Positions 6,901 to 15,919 of a stretch of DNA of 64,000 bases are shown here, piece by piece. The notes beneath the pieces are model-generated. The model ran no database searches, was not told the origin of the DNA, and was given only the letters and a program-made list of their open reading frames with translations. A program made the position numbers and the translations under genes. Numbering within the stretch: position 1 is the first letter of the stretch; the number at the start of each line of letters is the position of its first letter. The stretch is from Clostridioides difficile_D (lineage in GTDB: Bacteria > Bacillota > Clostridia > Peptostreptococcales > Peptostreptococcaceae), in the NCBI GenBank assembly GCA_945861085.1, contig OX244046.1:1178001-1242000 (forward strand), written 5' to 3'.

Positions 6901-6988
6901 TGGTGCCCGAGGCCGGACTCGAACCGGCACGGAGTATTAGTCCGGTGGATTTTGAGTCCACTGCGTCTACCAATTCCACCACTCGGGC
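6901..6988 (-). tRNA. tRNA-Leu (anticodon CAA)
   Basis: An 88-nt class II tRNA with a long variable arm. On the - strand the acceptor stem is GCCCGAG/CTCGGGC, discriminator A, with CCA encoded. The anticodon arm is GTGGA-CTCAAAA-TCCAC, giving anticodon CAA for UUG codons. The T arm is GCCGG-TTCGAGT-CCGGC, and the variable arm GGACTAATACTCC fits leucine. It is a single tRNA, transcribed toward the terminator at 6851-6893 and divergent from polA. Confidence 0.96.
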
Positions 6989-7139
6989 ATGTCATGTATA
7001 TTATTATAGCAAAAAAATATATTGTTTGCAACATATTTAATTTTAATATACTATTATTATTATGGGAATATTAAATAACAGTATATTGGTATATAATATA
7101 TATGTTACAAAAATAGATAATTTTTAGGAGTGATACAAT

Positions 7140-9788
7140 TTGGAAAAAAAATTAATTATAATAGATGGAAATTCAATAATAAATAGAGCTTTTTATGCTC
7201 TACCAGAGATGAATAATAAAGAAGGGTTAAAGACCAATGCTATATATGGATTTACAACAATGCTATTTAAAATGATAGATATATATAAACCAACACATAT
7301 AAGTGTAGCTTTTGACAGGAAAGCACCTACATTTAGACATTTAGAATATAAAGAGTATAAGGCTGGAAGAAAGGGAATGCCAGATGAATTGGCAGAACAA
7401 TTACAGCCATTAAAGGACCTTTTAGATAAATTTAAAATAAACAGGTTAGAAATAGATGGCTATGAGGCAGATGATATTATAGGAACTGTTTCTAAAAAAG
7501 CAGAAGATAATGGATATCAGGTATACATAGTAACTGGAGACAAAGATGCTATTCAACTTGCCTCAGATAATACCACTACTCTTATAACAAAAAAAGGAGT
7601 TGGAGAAGTAGAAGAATATAACTTTAATTCTGTGATTGAAAAATATGAGATGACTCCAACACAGTTTATTGATTTAAAAGGTCTTATGGGAGATAAGTCG
7701 GACAATATACCTGGAGTACCTGGAATAGGTGAAAAAACAGGTATAAAGCTTATAAAAGAGTTTTCTAGTATAGAGAACTTAATAGAGAATACAGATAAGC
7801 TTAAAGGTAGTGTAAAAAAGAAAATAGAAGAAAATAAAGAAATAGCTATTCAAAGTAAAAGACTTGCAACTATTATAAGAGATGTACCAATAGAAGTAAA
7901 TTTAGATAGTATGATTTTTGGTGATTATGATAAAGATGAACTTTTAGATAAATTTAGATATTTTGGATTTACAAGTCTATTATCAAGACTAGTTGATTTA
8001 GTAGATTCAGATGATACAGAACAAGTAGAAGAAAAAATAGAAATATTAAAATTAAAAGACATAGAAAAATTTATAGATGAAGTAAATAAAAAAGGACAAG
8101 TTATTTTAAAAACTGTTAGAGGACAAGGTAATATACTTGAAAAAAATATAATATATATTTTTATAAGTGTAGATGGAGAAAAAATATATTATATAAATTC
8201 AGATGAAATAACAAAATTAGATAGCGTACTTTCAAATAACGAAATTAAAAAATATGGATATAATTTAAAAGATGATTATATATCTTTAAAACCATATAAT
8301 ATAAACTTAGAAAATATGTATTTTGATATAACAATAGCTGAGTATTTAATAGATTCGACTTCATCTACTTCATATGATTGTAGTGCAATAGCTATGAAGT
8401 ATTTATCAAAAAAGGTTAAATCAAAAGAAGAATTATTAGGAAAAGGTGTTAAATCTAAAAACTATGAAGATTTAGAATTTGAGGATTTAGCTGAGTATAT
8501 GGGTCAAATAATATGCACAGTTAAAGAAACAGTTCCTATGATGGAAAGAAGTCTAATAGATATGAGTATGGATGGTCTTTTTTATCATGTAGAGATGCCT
8601 TTAGTAGAAGTTTTGGGGCATATGGAGTATGAAGGTATAAAAGTAGACAAAAGTATATTGAATGAATTGAGTGTAGAGTTTAAAGAAATAATAGCTACAC
8701 TAGAAAAGGAAATTTATGAATTATCAAAAGAGCCATTCAATATAAATTCACCAAAACAATTGGGTGTTATATTATTTGAAAAATTAGAGCTTCCAATAAT
8801 TAAAAAAACTAAAACTGGATACTCAACTAATGCAGATGTTCTAGAAAAATTAAGAGATAAACATCCAATAATAGATAAGATAACTGAGTATAGACAAATA
8901 GTAAAGTTGAATTCTACTTACGTTGAAGGGCTTTTGAATATAATAAATCCAGAAAGCAAGAGAATTCATTCATCATTCAATCAAACTATAACAACTACAG
9001 GAAGAATTTCATCTACAGAACCAAATCTTCAAAATATACCTATAAAAATGGAAATGGGTAGAAAAATAAGAAAAGTGTTTATTGCAGATGATAACTGTAA
9101 GTTGGTTGATGCCGATTACTCACAAGTAGAGCTAAGAGTTCTTGCACATATGAGTCAGGATGAAAATATGATAGAAGCATTTAAACATCATGAAGATATT
9201 CATACCAAAACAGCTTCACAAGTTTTTAATGTTCCTATGGAAGATGTTACTAGTGAATTGAGAGGTGCAGCTAAAGCTGTAAACTTTGGTATTATATATG
9301 GTAAAAGTGACTTTGGCCTAGCTGATGATTTAAATATACCTGTTCCAAAGGCGAAAGAATATATCGAAAGTTATTTTGCTAAATACCATAAAATAAAAGA
9401 GTTTATGGACACAACAGTAGAAAAGGCTAGTGAGGATGGATATGCTGTAACAATTTTAAACAGAAGAAGATATATACCAGAAATAAAGTCAAGTAATTTT
9501 ATGGAAAGAAATAGAGGAAAGAGATTTGCAATGAATGCACCAATACAAGGAAGTGCAGCAGATATAATAAAAATTGCTATGATAAATGTTCATAAAAAAT
9601 TGGAAGAGAATAATTTGAAATCAAAACTTATACTACAAGTTCACGATGAATTGATAGTTGAAGCAATTGATGATGAAATAGATATAGTTAAGAAAATAGT
9701 AAAAGAAGAAATGGAAAATGCAGTAAATATGGATGTTCACTTAGATGTAGATTTAAATGTAGGTAGTTCTTGGTATGAGACAAAGTAG
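7140..9788 (+). CDS. polA: DNA polymerase I
   Basis: 882 aa. It fills gaps and removes RNA primers during replication and repair. The 5'-3' exonuclease domain occupies residues 1-290 (FDRKAPTFRH, GDKDAIQLAS and the helix-hairpin-helix GVPGIGEKTG). The middle 3'-5' exonuclease-like domain lacks the metal-binding DxE motif at its start, so proofreading is probably lost, as in Bacillus-type Pol I. The polymerase domain is complete: motif A DADYSQVELRVLAHMSQD, motif B RGAAKAVNFGIIYG and motif C LQVHDELIVE. The start is TTG after TAGGAGTG; no better ATG exists. coaE follows after 8 bases, so the two are probably co-transcribed with the next genes. Confidence 0.97.
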   Translation: MEKKLIIIDGNSIINRAFYALPEMNNKEGLKTNAIYGFTTMLFKMIDIYKPTHISVAFDRKAPTFRHLEYKEYKAGRKGMPDELAEQLQPLKDLLDKFKINRLEIDGYEADDIIGTVSKKAEDNGYQVYIVTGDKDAIQLASDNTTTLITKKGVGEVEEYNFNSVIEKYEMTPTQFIDLKGLMGDKSDNIPGVPGIGEKTGIKLIKEFSSIENLIENTDKLKGSVKKKIEENKEIAIQSKRLATIIRDVPIEVNLDSMIFGDYDKDELLDKFRYFGFTSLLSRLVDLVDSDDTEQVEEKIEILKLKDIEKFIDEVNKKGQVILKTVRGQGNILEKNIIYIFISVDGEKIYYINSDEITKLDSVLSNNEIKKYGYNLKDDYISLKPYNINLENMYFDITIAEYLIDSTSSTSYDCSAIAMKYLSKKVKSKEELLGKGVKSKNYEDLEFEDLAEYMGQIICTVKETVPMMERSLIDMSMDGLFYHVEMPLVEVLGHMEYEGIKVDKSILNELSVEFKEIIATLEKEIYELSKEPFNINSPKQLGVILFEKLELPIIKKTKTGYSTNADVLEKLRDKHPIIDKITEYRQIVKLNSTYVEGLLNIINPESKRIHSSFNQTITTTGRISSTEPNLQNIPIKMEMGRKIRKVFIADDNCKLVDADYSQVELRVLAHMSQDENMIEAFKHHEDIHTKTASQVFNVPMEDVTSELRGAAKAVNFGIIYGKSDFGLADDLNIPVPKAKEYIESYFAKYHKIKEFMDTTVEKASEDGYAVTILNRRRYIPEIKSSNFMERNRGKRFAMNAPIQGSAADIIKIAMINVHKKLEENNLKSKLILQVHDELIVEAIDDEIDIVKKIVKEEMENAVNMDVHLDVDLNVGSSWYETK

Positions 9789-9796
9789 GTGATTTT

Positions 9797-10399
9797 ATGT
9801 TGATATTAGGACTTACAGGAGGAATAGGCTGTGGAAAAAGCAGCCTATCAAATATATTTAGGAATCTTAACATTTCTATAGTGGATGCTGATATTATATC
9901 TAGAGAAATATTTGATGATAAGTTGTTATTAGAAAAAGTATTTGACCATTTTGGACAAAATATAAAAAATGATGATGGAACTCTAAATAGAAAAGCTCTT
10001 GGTAAAATAGTTTTTAATAATGAAGAAAAACTTAAGGAGTTAAATAATTTGACTCATCCACGAATAAGAGAAAAAATAATAAGTGAAATAGAAGAAGTAA
10101 GAAAAAAAGGTGAAAGTATAGTAGTATTAGATGCAGCAATATTGGTAGAAAGTGGTTTTTTAGAGATGGTTGACAAGCTATTAGTGGTTACTTGTAAACA
10201 ACAAGTACAAATTAGTAGAATACAAAAGAGGGATAATTGTAGTGAGCAAGAAGCACTTAGTAGGATAAATTCACAAATGAGCCAGGAAGAAAAATCCAAA
10301 TATGGTGATTATATAATAGATAATTCGGGAACAATAACTGAATTAGAAAGTAAAGCACATAAATTTATTGAGTACATGAAGGAGAATTGGCGTGAATAG
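9797..10399 (+). CDS. coaE: dephospho-CoA kinase
   Basis: 200 aa. It catalyses the last step of coenzyme A synthesis: ATP-dependent phosphorylation of the 3'-OH of dephospho-CoA. The P-loop GLTGGIGCGKS lies at residues 5-15, DADIISREIF is the substrate-binding acid loop, and LTHPRIREKI and LDAAILVESG are family motifs. Full family length. The start ATG follows GTAGGTGAT with a 3-base gap, the same arrangement as several neighbours. It overlaps the next gene by 8 bases. The polA-coaE pairing is common in Firmicutes. Confidence 0.96.
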   Translation: MLILGLTGGIGCGKSSLSNIFRNLNISIVDADIISREIFDDKLLLEKVFDHFGQNIKNDDGTLNRKALGKIVFNNEEKLKELNNLTHPRIREKIISEIEEVRKKGESIVVLDAAILVESGFLEMVDKLLVVTCKQQVQISRIQKRDNCSEQEALSRINSQMSQEEKSKYGDYIIDNSGTITELESKAHKFIEYMKENWRE

Positions 10400-10946
10400 T
10401 AAGAAAGTATTGATTCTATCTATTTTTATAATCTTATTTGGAGCACTATTAATGGAAAGCAAAGTAATACATAAATTTTTATATCCTAAAAAATATTCAG
10501 AATATGTAGAAAAGTATTCTAAAGAATTTAATTTAGATGAAAATATAGTTTACAGTGTTATAAAAGCCGAAAGTAAGTTTAATAGTTCTGCTGTTTCAAA
10601 AAAAGAAGCAAAGGGATTAATGCAAATATTAGATATAACTAGAGATTGGGGAGCAGAGGAATTAAATCTAAAAAATGTCGATATTTTCGACCCAGAGACT
10701 AATATAAGACTTGGTTGTTGGTACTTAAATAAGTTATACAAAGAGTTTGGTAAATTGGATTTAGTAATAGCTGCATATAATGGTGGTTCAGGTAATGTAA
10801 GAAAATGGTTAGAAAATAATGAATATAGTAAAGATGGAGAAAATCTACATGATATACCCTTTAAGCAAACTTCAAAGTATGTAGAAAAAGTTAAAAATAA
10901 TTATAAACATTATAATGAGATATATGGCAAGAAAGGAAAAAACTAA
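10392..10946 (+). CDS. membrane-anchored lytic transglycosylase (SLT domain)
   Basis: 184 aa. A single N-terminal membrane helix (residues 5-20) anchors a Slt70-type catalytic domain outside the cell. The motif YSVIKAESKFNSSAVSKKEA contains the catalytic glutamate E60, followed by GLMQILDITRDWG and the AAYNGGSGNVRKW motif. The enzyme cleaves the MurNAc-GlcNAc bond to give 1,6-anhydro ends, used in wall turnover. The start is GTG inside the end of coaE, preceded by AAGGAG. It overlaps the next gene by one base, so polA-coaE-slt-lipoprotein behaves as one operon. Confidence 0.9.
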   Translation: MNSKKVLILSIFIILFGALLMESKVIHKFLYPKKYSEYVEKYSKEFNLDENIVYSVIKAESKFNSSAVSKKEAKGLMQILDITRDWGAEELNLKNVDIFDPETNIRLGCWYLNKLYKEFGKLDLVIAAYNGGSGNVRKWLENNEYSKDGENLHDIPFKQTSKYVEKVKNNYKHYNEIYGKKGKN

Positions 10947-12664
10947 TGAAGAGAATAAAAGTCTTAACAATTATTTTAGCTATAACTCTTATGGTAGTTG
11001 GTTGTAGTAATACTAAAACAAAACAAAGTAGTAGTGATTCAAGTTTAAAAAGTCAAAGTTCTATAGATGCTAAATATATAAACTTAACTATGGTAACTCC
11101 AAAAACCATAAACCCTATAATTAATACTGATAAATCTGTTGGTTATATAATGAATTTGGTTTATGATGGTTTATTTACTATAGATGAGAACTATAATGTG
11201 ACTCCTCAATTAGTTAAGGAGTATAATATAGCTCAGGATGGAATGAGTATAGATATAAAGCTAAAAGATTCAAAGTGGCATGATGGAAAAGCTGTTACTT
11301 CAAATGATGTAAATTATACTATTGGTTTAATTCAAAAAAGTGCAGATAGCCCATATAATGAACTTACCAAAAATATAGCTTCTGTGAATGTTAAATCAGA
11401 TAAAGATTTTACAATAAAATTTAAAGCTAGATATGCTTTTTCTATTGACAGTTTAATTTTTCCAATAGTATCTCAAAATCATTTAGATTCAAAAGATGTA
11501 AATGACAAGAATAATAATATGATTGGAAATGGGAAATATAAAATAGAATCATATACAGAAAGAGAAGGAATGGTTTTATCTGTAAACAAAGATTATTATG
11601 AAGAAGTTCCAAAGAACATGAAGAATATAAAAGTGGGTATGGTGCCTAATGAAGATGCAAGAACATCTATGGTTATGGCTCTTGATAGTGATATAACCAA
11701 TGTTACATTAAATGATTTAAGTAAGTTTCAAGAAAAAGAATTTAATATAACAAAATATCAAGGTAGAGATTATGAGTGTGTATTATTTAATTATAATAAT
11801 CCTTTTTTCAAAGATGTTAATTTTAGAAAAGCAATTGCACATTCTATAAATAAAGATAGAATTATTAGTGAAGGTTATATGGATGATGCTACTCCAGTTA
11901 ATTTTCCACTTAATTCGAAGTCAAAATATTATAATAGCGAAATGAAAGATTTAGAGTTTAATAAAGATAAAGCAATAGAGTGTCTTGCTAAAGTAGAATA
12001 TGCAAATGTAAACTCAGTAAATCCAAAGGACAATAAAGCAGAAAAAAATCAAAAAAAATCACCTAAAAAGAATACAAAGAAACTTACTCCAGAAGAAGAA
12101 GCAAAAGCTAAAAAAGCAGAAGATGATAGAATCAAAAAAGAAGCTGAGGATAAGAAAAATAGAGAAAAAGAGGAAGTAAAGAAAAGACTTTCTGAGATGA
12201 ATTTAAAAATAATAGTAAACAAAGATAATAGTGAGAGAATAAAAACTGCAAATATAATAAGTGAAAATTTAAAAGCTATAGGAATAAATAATACAATAAA
12301 TCAGCTATCAGATAAAGACATGGAAAATGCTCTTAATTCTAAAAATTATGATTTAGCGTTGGTTGGATGGAAACTATCAAGTGTGCCAGATGCAAGCAGT
12401 ATCATAGCAAGTAGTGGATATACTGATGATAAGTTAAATGGGTATATGTCTGCACTTACAAGTTCTACATCTGAAATTGAAACAAAAAAAGCATACAAAA
12501 ATATACAGACATATGTAAAAGATAATGCAACATTTATAAGTTTAGCTATCAGAAACAACTATATTGTAAGTAATAGTAGATTAAAAGGCAAAATTACTCC
12601 AAATGATTTTGATGTATATGAGGGAATTTCTAATCTAGATATAAAACCGAATGAATCAAATTAA
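10946..12664 (+). CDS. peptide-type ABC substrate-binding lipoprotein with Lys/Glu insert
   Basis: 572 aa. A lipoprotein signal ends in the lipobox VVGC near residue 20, so it is attached to the outer membrane face. The body matches SBP family 5 (oligopeptide/dipeptide/nickel binding): TINPIINTDKSVGYIMNLVYDGLF, KWHDGKAVTSNDVNYTI and FRKAIAHSINKDRII. Residues about 355-415 are a strongly charged Lys/Glu-rich helical stretch absent from typical members. No permease or ATPase gene is adjacent, so it must use transporter components encoded elsewhere or act independently. It overlaps the transglycosylase stop by one base. The ligand is unknown. Confidence 0.85.
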   Translation: MKRIKVLTIILAITLMVVGCSNTKTKQSSSDSSLKSQSSIDAKYINLTMVTPKTINPIINTDKSVGYIMNLVYDGLFTIDENYNVTPQLVKEYNIAQDGMSIDIKLKDSKWHDGKAVTSNDVNYTIGLIQKSADSPYNELTKNIASVNVKSDKDFTIKFKARYAFSIDSLIFPIVSQNHLDSKDVNDKNNNMIGNGKYKIESYTEREGMVLSVNKDYYEEVPKNMKNIKVGMVPNEDARTSMVMALDSDITNVTLNDLSKFQEKEFNITKYQGRDYECVLFNYNNPFFKDVNFRKAIAHSINKDRIISEGYMDDATPVNFPLNSKSKYYNSEMKDLEFNKDKAIECLAKVEYANVNSVNPKDNKAEKNQKKSPKKNTKKLTPEEEAKAKKAEDDRIKKEAEDKKNREKEEVKKRLSEMNLKIIVNKDNSERIKTANIISENLKAIGINNTINQLSDKDMENALNSKNYDLALVGWKLSSVPDASSIIASSGYTDDKLNGYMSALTSSTSEIETKKAYKNIQTYVKDNATFISLAIRNNYIVSNSRLKGKITPNDFDVYEGISNLDIKPNESN

Positions 12665-12705
12665 ATTATTGATTGGTATTTAAAAAGTTTAAACTATATG
12701 GTAAA

Positions 12706-12722
12706 ATACCCTTATAGGGTAT
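12706..12722 (+). promoter_or_regulatory. CsoR-like copper operator
   Basis: ATACCCTTATAGGGTAT has 6-bp arms around a 5-bp spacer, resembling the TACCC...GGGTA boxes bound by CsoR-type copper repressors. It touches the ribosome-binding site of the copper chaperone gene, so binding would block transcription early. Confidence 0.55.
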
Positions 12723-12736
12723 AAGGAGGTAATTAA

Positions 12737-12949
12737 ATGAAGAAGAAACTATTAGTAGAAGGTATGAGTTGTGGTCATTGTGTAAATCATCTTAAAACTG
12801 CATTAACAGAAGATATAGATGGTATTGAAGTTTTAGATGTAAATTTAGAAAATAAGTGTGCATCTGTAGATATGAAAGATGATGTATCAATTGAAAAACT
12901 AAAAGAAGTAATAGCAGAGTTAGGGTTTGAATTAAAGGGAATTGAATAG
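12737..12949 (+). CDS. copZ: heavy-metal-associated copper chaperone (CopZ-like)
   Basis: 70 aa, a single HMA ferredoxin-like fold. The metal site is the MSCGHC motif (CxxC) near residues 10-15, in the usual loop after the first strand. Such proteins carry Cu(I) to a P-type ATPase in the cytoplasm. No copper ATPase or csoR gene is beside it, unlike the usual cop operon, so its partner must be elsewhere. A CsoR-like palindrome sits immediately upstream, supporting copper control. The start ATG follows AAGGAGG. Confidence 0.85.
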   Translation: MKKKLLVEGMSCGHCVNHLKTALTEDIDGIEVLDVNLENKCASVDMKDDVSIEKLKEVIAELGFELKGIE

Positions 12950-12968
12950 AAGATAATAAACTAAAAAA

Positions 12969-13053
12969 AGACCTCTATTGGGGGAGTAATAGAGGTCTAA
13001 AAATGGGGGAGATTGAGTATGTTTGATTTTACATTACTATTATCTCCCCTTTT
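12969..13053. other. paired hairpins with duplicated GGGGGAG motif
   Basis: The first hairpin (11-bp perfect stem, 12969-12979 with 12988-12998) shows GGGGGAGT in its loop. The second hairpin pairs GGGGAGAT (13006-13013) with ATCTCCCC (13042-13049) and is followed by TTTTAAATT. Both GGGGGAG copies could pair with the single CTCCCC, so alternative folds are possible. The first hairpin has a T-run only on the - strand. It may be the terminator region of copZ or a small RNA. A 13-codon frame, MFDFTLLLSPLLN (from 13019), lies in the second loop. Confidence 0.4.
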
Positions 13054-13150
13054 AAATTAATATATACATAAAAAGTAAAAAAATTTTTGTGATGAATCAC
13101 ATTTCTTAAGCTTTTTGAATATACTATAAATAGTTAAGGGAGGGAGTATC

Positions 13151-13750
13151 ATGGAATCTAGGGGATATAAAGAAGATTTAAAAAAAATGATACTTGATAT
13201 GGCCCACAAAGAACTTGAGAGTTATGTATCACAAAAAGGAGCAAAAAAATACTTTGAAGGTAATCTGGATAAGATTATTAATAATAACATAAAAAAATTC
13301 AATCAAAGTATTGGTCTTAATAGAGTATATTTAAAAATGTTAAAAAAGTGTGCATATCAAGAAAGTGTAACTTCAATATCAAGAACCATAAAGAAAGAAG
13401 CATTATTTAAATCAAAAAAAGAGCTATTTGCCTTTTCAGAGTACTTAAAACTTGATATTAACAAGCGACTTTCATATAATCAAATTTTAAGAAAAATATC
13501 AAGATATATATACTATAATAGAAGTTCATATGCTCAAAAATATGTTGTTTTCAAAAGAGGAGATGAAGAATATCTTTTAGAACCTGAGAAAATAAAAGAT
13601 GAATTAATATCAAGCTATAGATCAAAGACTAGGGAAGATATGAAGTCAATAGCAAAACTTTTGGATATAGAAGTAGAAGATGATTATAATGCTGAAGATA
13701 TTAGAAAAAAAGTAATAAATTATATTATCAAAGAAAAGATTAAAAATTAA
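13151..13750 (+). CDS. helical hypothetical protein, 199 aa
   Basis: Not recognised. It is rich in Lys, Ile, Tyr and Ser, mostly helical, with no signal peptide or membrane segment. The middle (residues 85-130) is very basic and Tyr-rich (KRLSYNQILRKISRYIYYNRS). The last 40 residues (REDMKSIAKLLDIEVEDDYNAEDIRKKVINYI) resemble a SAP/Rho-N-like helical motif that often binds nucleic acid; this is only a likeness. The start is well set by AAGGGAGGGAG before the ATG. It stands alone between hairpins. Confidence 0.7.
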   Translation: MESRGYKEDLKKMILDMAHKELESYVSQKGAKKYFEGNLDKIINNNIKKFNQSIGLNRVYLKMLKKCAYQESVTSISRTIKKEALFKSKKELFAFSEYLKLDINKRLSYNQILRKISRYIYYNRSSYAQKYVVFKRGDEEYLLEPEKIKDELISSYRSKTREDMKSIAKLLDIEVEDDYNAEDIRKKVINYIIKEKIKN

Positions 13751-13807
13751 AGCTTTAATTGATTTACTTGGAATTAAATGAAGTGAGATATTAATTATAA
13801 AAATTTT

Positions 13808-13890
13808 AAAGAATAAGTTCTGTTAATTTGCATGATTAAATATAACTTGGTTATAAATTTTATGCGTTTGAGAGAGCTTATTCTTTTTTT
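13808..13890 (+). terminator. terminator after the 199-aa hypothetical gene
   Basis: A 14-bp stem (AAAGAATAAGTTCT with AGAGCTTATTCTTT, one wobble) has a 51-nt loop with a minor inner GCAT/ATGC helix. A run of seven T follows. Confidence 0.65.
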
Positions 13891-14026
13891 GACATATTCC
13901 TTTAAATAATTTACCATTATTTGGTAACTAAACCGTATTATTCAAATTTTTAACTTAATGTGATTTAAATAAATTTATAATAATGATATAATATAAAAAA
14001 AATAAAAATTGGAGGGTGATTTCAAA

Positions 14027-14398
14027 ATGAAGTTTAATTTTTGCCATAATAATTTCAATGTCACTGACCTAGAGAAAAGTTTAGATTTTTATAATAAAGC
14101 TTTAGGTCTTAAAGAAGTAAAGCGTAAGGAAGCAGAAGATGGAAGTTTTATATTAGTTTATTTAGGAGATGGCATTACTAGTCATACATTAGAATTAACT
14201 TGGCTTAGAGATTGGGACAGACCATACAATTTAGGAGATAATGAATTTCACTTAGCTTTAGAAGTTGAGGAGTTTGATGAGGCAAAAAAACTTCATAAAG
14301 ATTTAGATTGTATATGTTTTGAAAATGAAAGTATGGGAATTTATTTTATAGCAGACCCGGATAATTATTGGATTGAAATACTTCCTAAAAATCATTAA
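14027..14398 (+). CDS. glyoxalase/VOC-superfamily protein
   Basis: 123 aa with the two paired beta-alpha-beta modules of the VOC fold. It resembles lactoylglutathione lyase (glyoxalase I): FCHNNFNVTDLEKSLDFYNKALGL at the start, and ESMGIYFIADPDNYWIEILP at the end. Metal-ligand candidates are His7, Glu56 (HTLELTW), His77 (NEFHLAL) and Glu118, the H/E/H/E pattern of GloA. Since clostridia generally lack glutathione, the real thiol substrate is uncertain. An in-frame TTG at 14009 overlaps the GGAGGGTGAT ribosome-binding site, so ATG 14027 is the start. The window also encodes methylglyoxal synthase (mgsA), which makes a typical substrate. Confidence 0.8.
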   Translation: MKFNFCHNNFNVTDLEKSLDFYNKALGLKEVKRKEAEDGSFILVYLGDGITSHTLELTWLRDWDRPYNLGDNEFHLALEVEEFDEAKKLHKDLDCICFENESMGIYFIADPDNYWIEILPKNH

Positions 14399-14528
14399 TT
14401 TTAAGGATATATTTATAATTTCTTTACAATTAATAATAGAATAAGTTATCATTAAATTATAGGTACTAAAAATGGATAATAATGTTATGACTTTATGATT
14501 ATAAAATTTTTTTGGGGGAGTGATATTA

Positions 14529-15809
14529 GTGAAGAAAGCTATAGCAGCTTTAGGAATTGGAGCAGTGGCAGTATCTGTTAGCTCCATAAATGCAAGTGCT
14601 CTTGAAAAAGGCATAGTAACAGCAAGTGCCTTGAATATAAGAAGTGGGCCAAGTACTAATTGTGACAAAGTAGCAAAATTATACAAAGGAAAAGCTGTAG
14701 AGATTTTAGAAAAATCTAATGGATGGTATAAAGTAAGAGTATCGGGTTCTGTTGTTGGATGGGGAAGTGCAAAATACATATCAACAAGTGGTTCATCTGA
14801 AAGCACATCAAACCAAAGTAATTCAACTTCAAGTGGAACAACTGTAAGTGGAAATGGCAAAGTAAATGTGAGTTCTAGACTGAATATAAGAAGTGGTGCA
14901 GGTACTAACTATTCATTAGTTGGTAAGGCAAATAATGGAGATGTAGTAAAATTATTAGAACAAAGCAATGGATGGTATAAAATAAAGCTATCAAATGGGG
15001 TTACTGGGTGGGCTAGTAGTCAATATATTTCTAAAACATCAGAAGATGTTGGGACAAATAATTCCAATAATTCAAACTCAAATACTACTAATAATTCTAA
15101 TAAAAAACCATCTAGTGAAGAGTCAATTGAAGGTAAAAATGGTAAGGTAACATCTACTGTAAGCTTAAATGTAAGAAGTGGTCCTGGGACAAGCTATTCC
15201 ATAATAGGAAAATTAAATGGTGGAGATGTTGTTGAATTAAAAGCTAAGAATAGTGGATGGTATAAAGTAAAGTTATCAAATGGAACAACTGGATGGGTGA
15301 GTGCTAACTATATTTCTGAGACTAATGAAGGTACAAAAGAAAATTCAAATTCATCATCTAATCAGAATTCTCAATCTAATAGTAATTCAAATTCATCATT
15401 TACTGGAAATTCAGATAAATCTACAGCAAAAGGCTCAACAATAGTAGATTTTGCGTATACTCTTATTGGAATACCATATCAATGGGGAGCGTCAGGACCT
15501 GATAAATTTGACTGTTCTGGATTCACACAGTATGTTTTTAAAAATTCTGTAGGTATTTCTATTCCTAGAGTTTCTAGAGAACAAGCTAAGTTTGGAAGTG
15601 CAGTTTCTATGGGAAATTATGCGCCAGGAGATTTAGTCTATTTTGATACTGATGGCGATGGAACAACTAATCATGTAGGTATATATGTAGGTAACAGTAA
15701 ATTTATTCATTGTAGTGGTACTCAGACTAATCCTAATAAGGTTAAAGTGGATAATTTAACTAGTTCATATTGGTCTAAAGCACTACTTGGGGCAAGAAGA
15801 TTTGCTTAA
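14529..15809 (+). CDS. cwlA: SH3/NlpC-P60 peptidoglycan endopeptidase CwlA
   Basis: 426 aa secreted hydrolase. A signal peptide (residues 1-24, ending INASA) precedes three bacterial SH3 repeats at about 28-85, 112-170 and 210-265, each with LN(I/V)RSGxGT and GWYKV motifs, joined by Ser/Asn-rich linkers. The C-terminal NlpC/P60 domain has catalytic C329 (FDCSGF), H382 (TNHVGIYVG) and H394 (FIHCSG). Such enzymes cut the gamma-D-Glu-diaminopimelate bond in wall stem peptides. The layout and position next to a SPOR protein and rnfC match C. difficile CwlA, a cell-separation hydrolase reported to be controlled by the Ser/Thr kinase PrkC. GTG 14529 is chosen because GGGGGAG sits eight bases before it. 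Confidence 0.88.
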   Translation: MKKAIAALGIGAVAVSVSSINASALEKGIVTASALNIRSGPSTNCDKVAKLYKGKAVEILEKSNGWYKVRVSGSVVGWGSAKYISTSGSSESTSNQSNSTSSGTTVSGNGKVNVSSRLNIRSGAGTNYSLVGKANNGDVVKLLEQSNGWYKIKLSNGVTGWASSQYISKTSEDVGTNNSNNSNSNTTNNSNKKPSSEESIEGKNGKVTSTVSLNVRSGPGTSYSIIGKLNGGDVVELKAKNSGWYKVKLSNGTTGWVSANYISETNEGTKENSNSSSNQNSQSNSNSNSSFTGNSDKSTAKGSTIVDFAYTLIGIPYQWGASGPDKFDCSGFTQYVFKNSVGISIPRVSREQAKFGSAVSMGNYAPGDLVYFDTDGDGTTNHVGIYVGNSKFIHCSGTQTNPNKVKVDNLTSSYWSKALLGARRFA

Positions 15810-15919
15810 TAAATATAATTTCTTATTAAAAAATTAGAACAAATAATTATTTGTATTCATAAATTGTGACTCTTAAAAATATACTTTATTAATAATATAA
15901 TTTTGGGAGGGACAAACTA

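Noticed and set aside
13019..13060. 13-codon frame MFDFTLLLSPLLN with GGGGGAG before it
   Set aside because: Too short to support as a gene, and its ribosome-binding site is part of a hairpin. Mentioned only in the hairpin entry.
14303..14860. 185-codon - strand frame opposite cwlA
   Set aside because: Antisense shadow of the glyoxalase and cwlA genes; no ribosome-binding site or domain.
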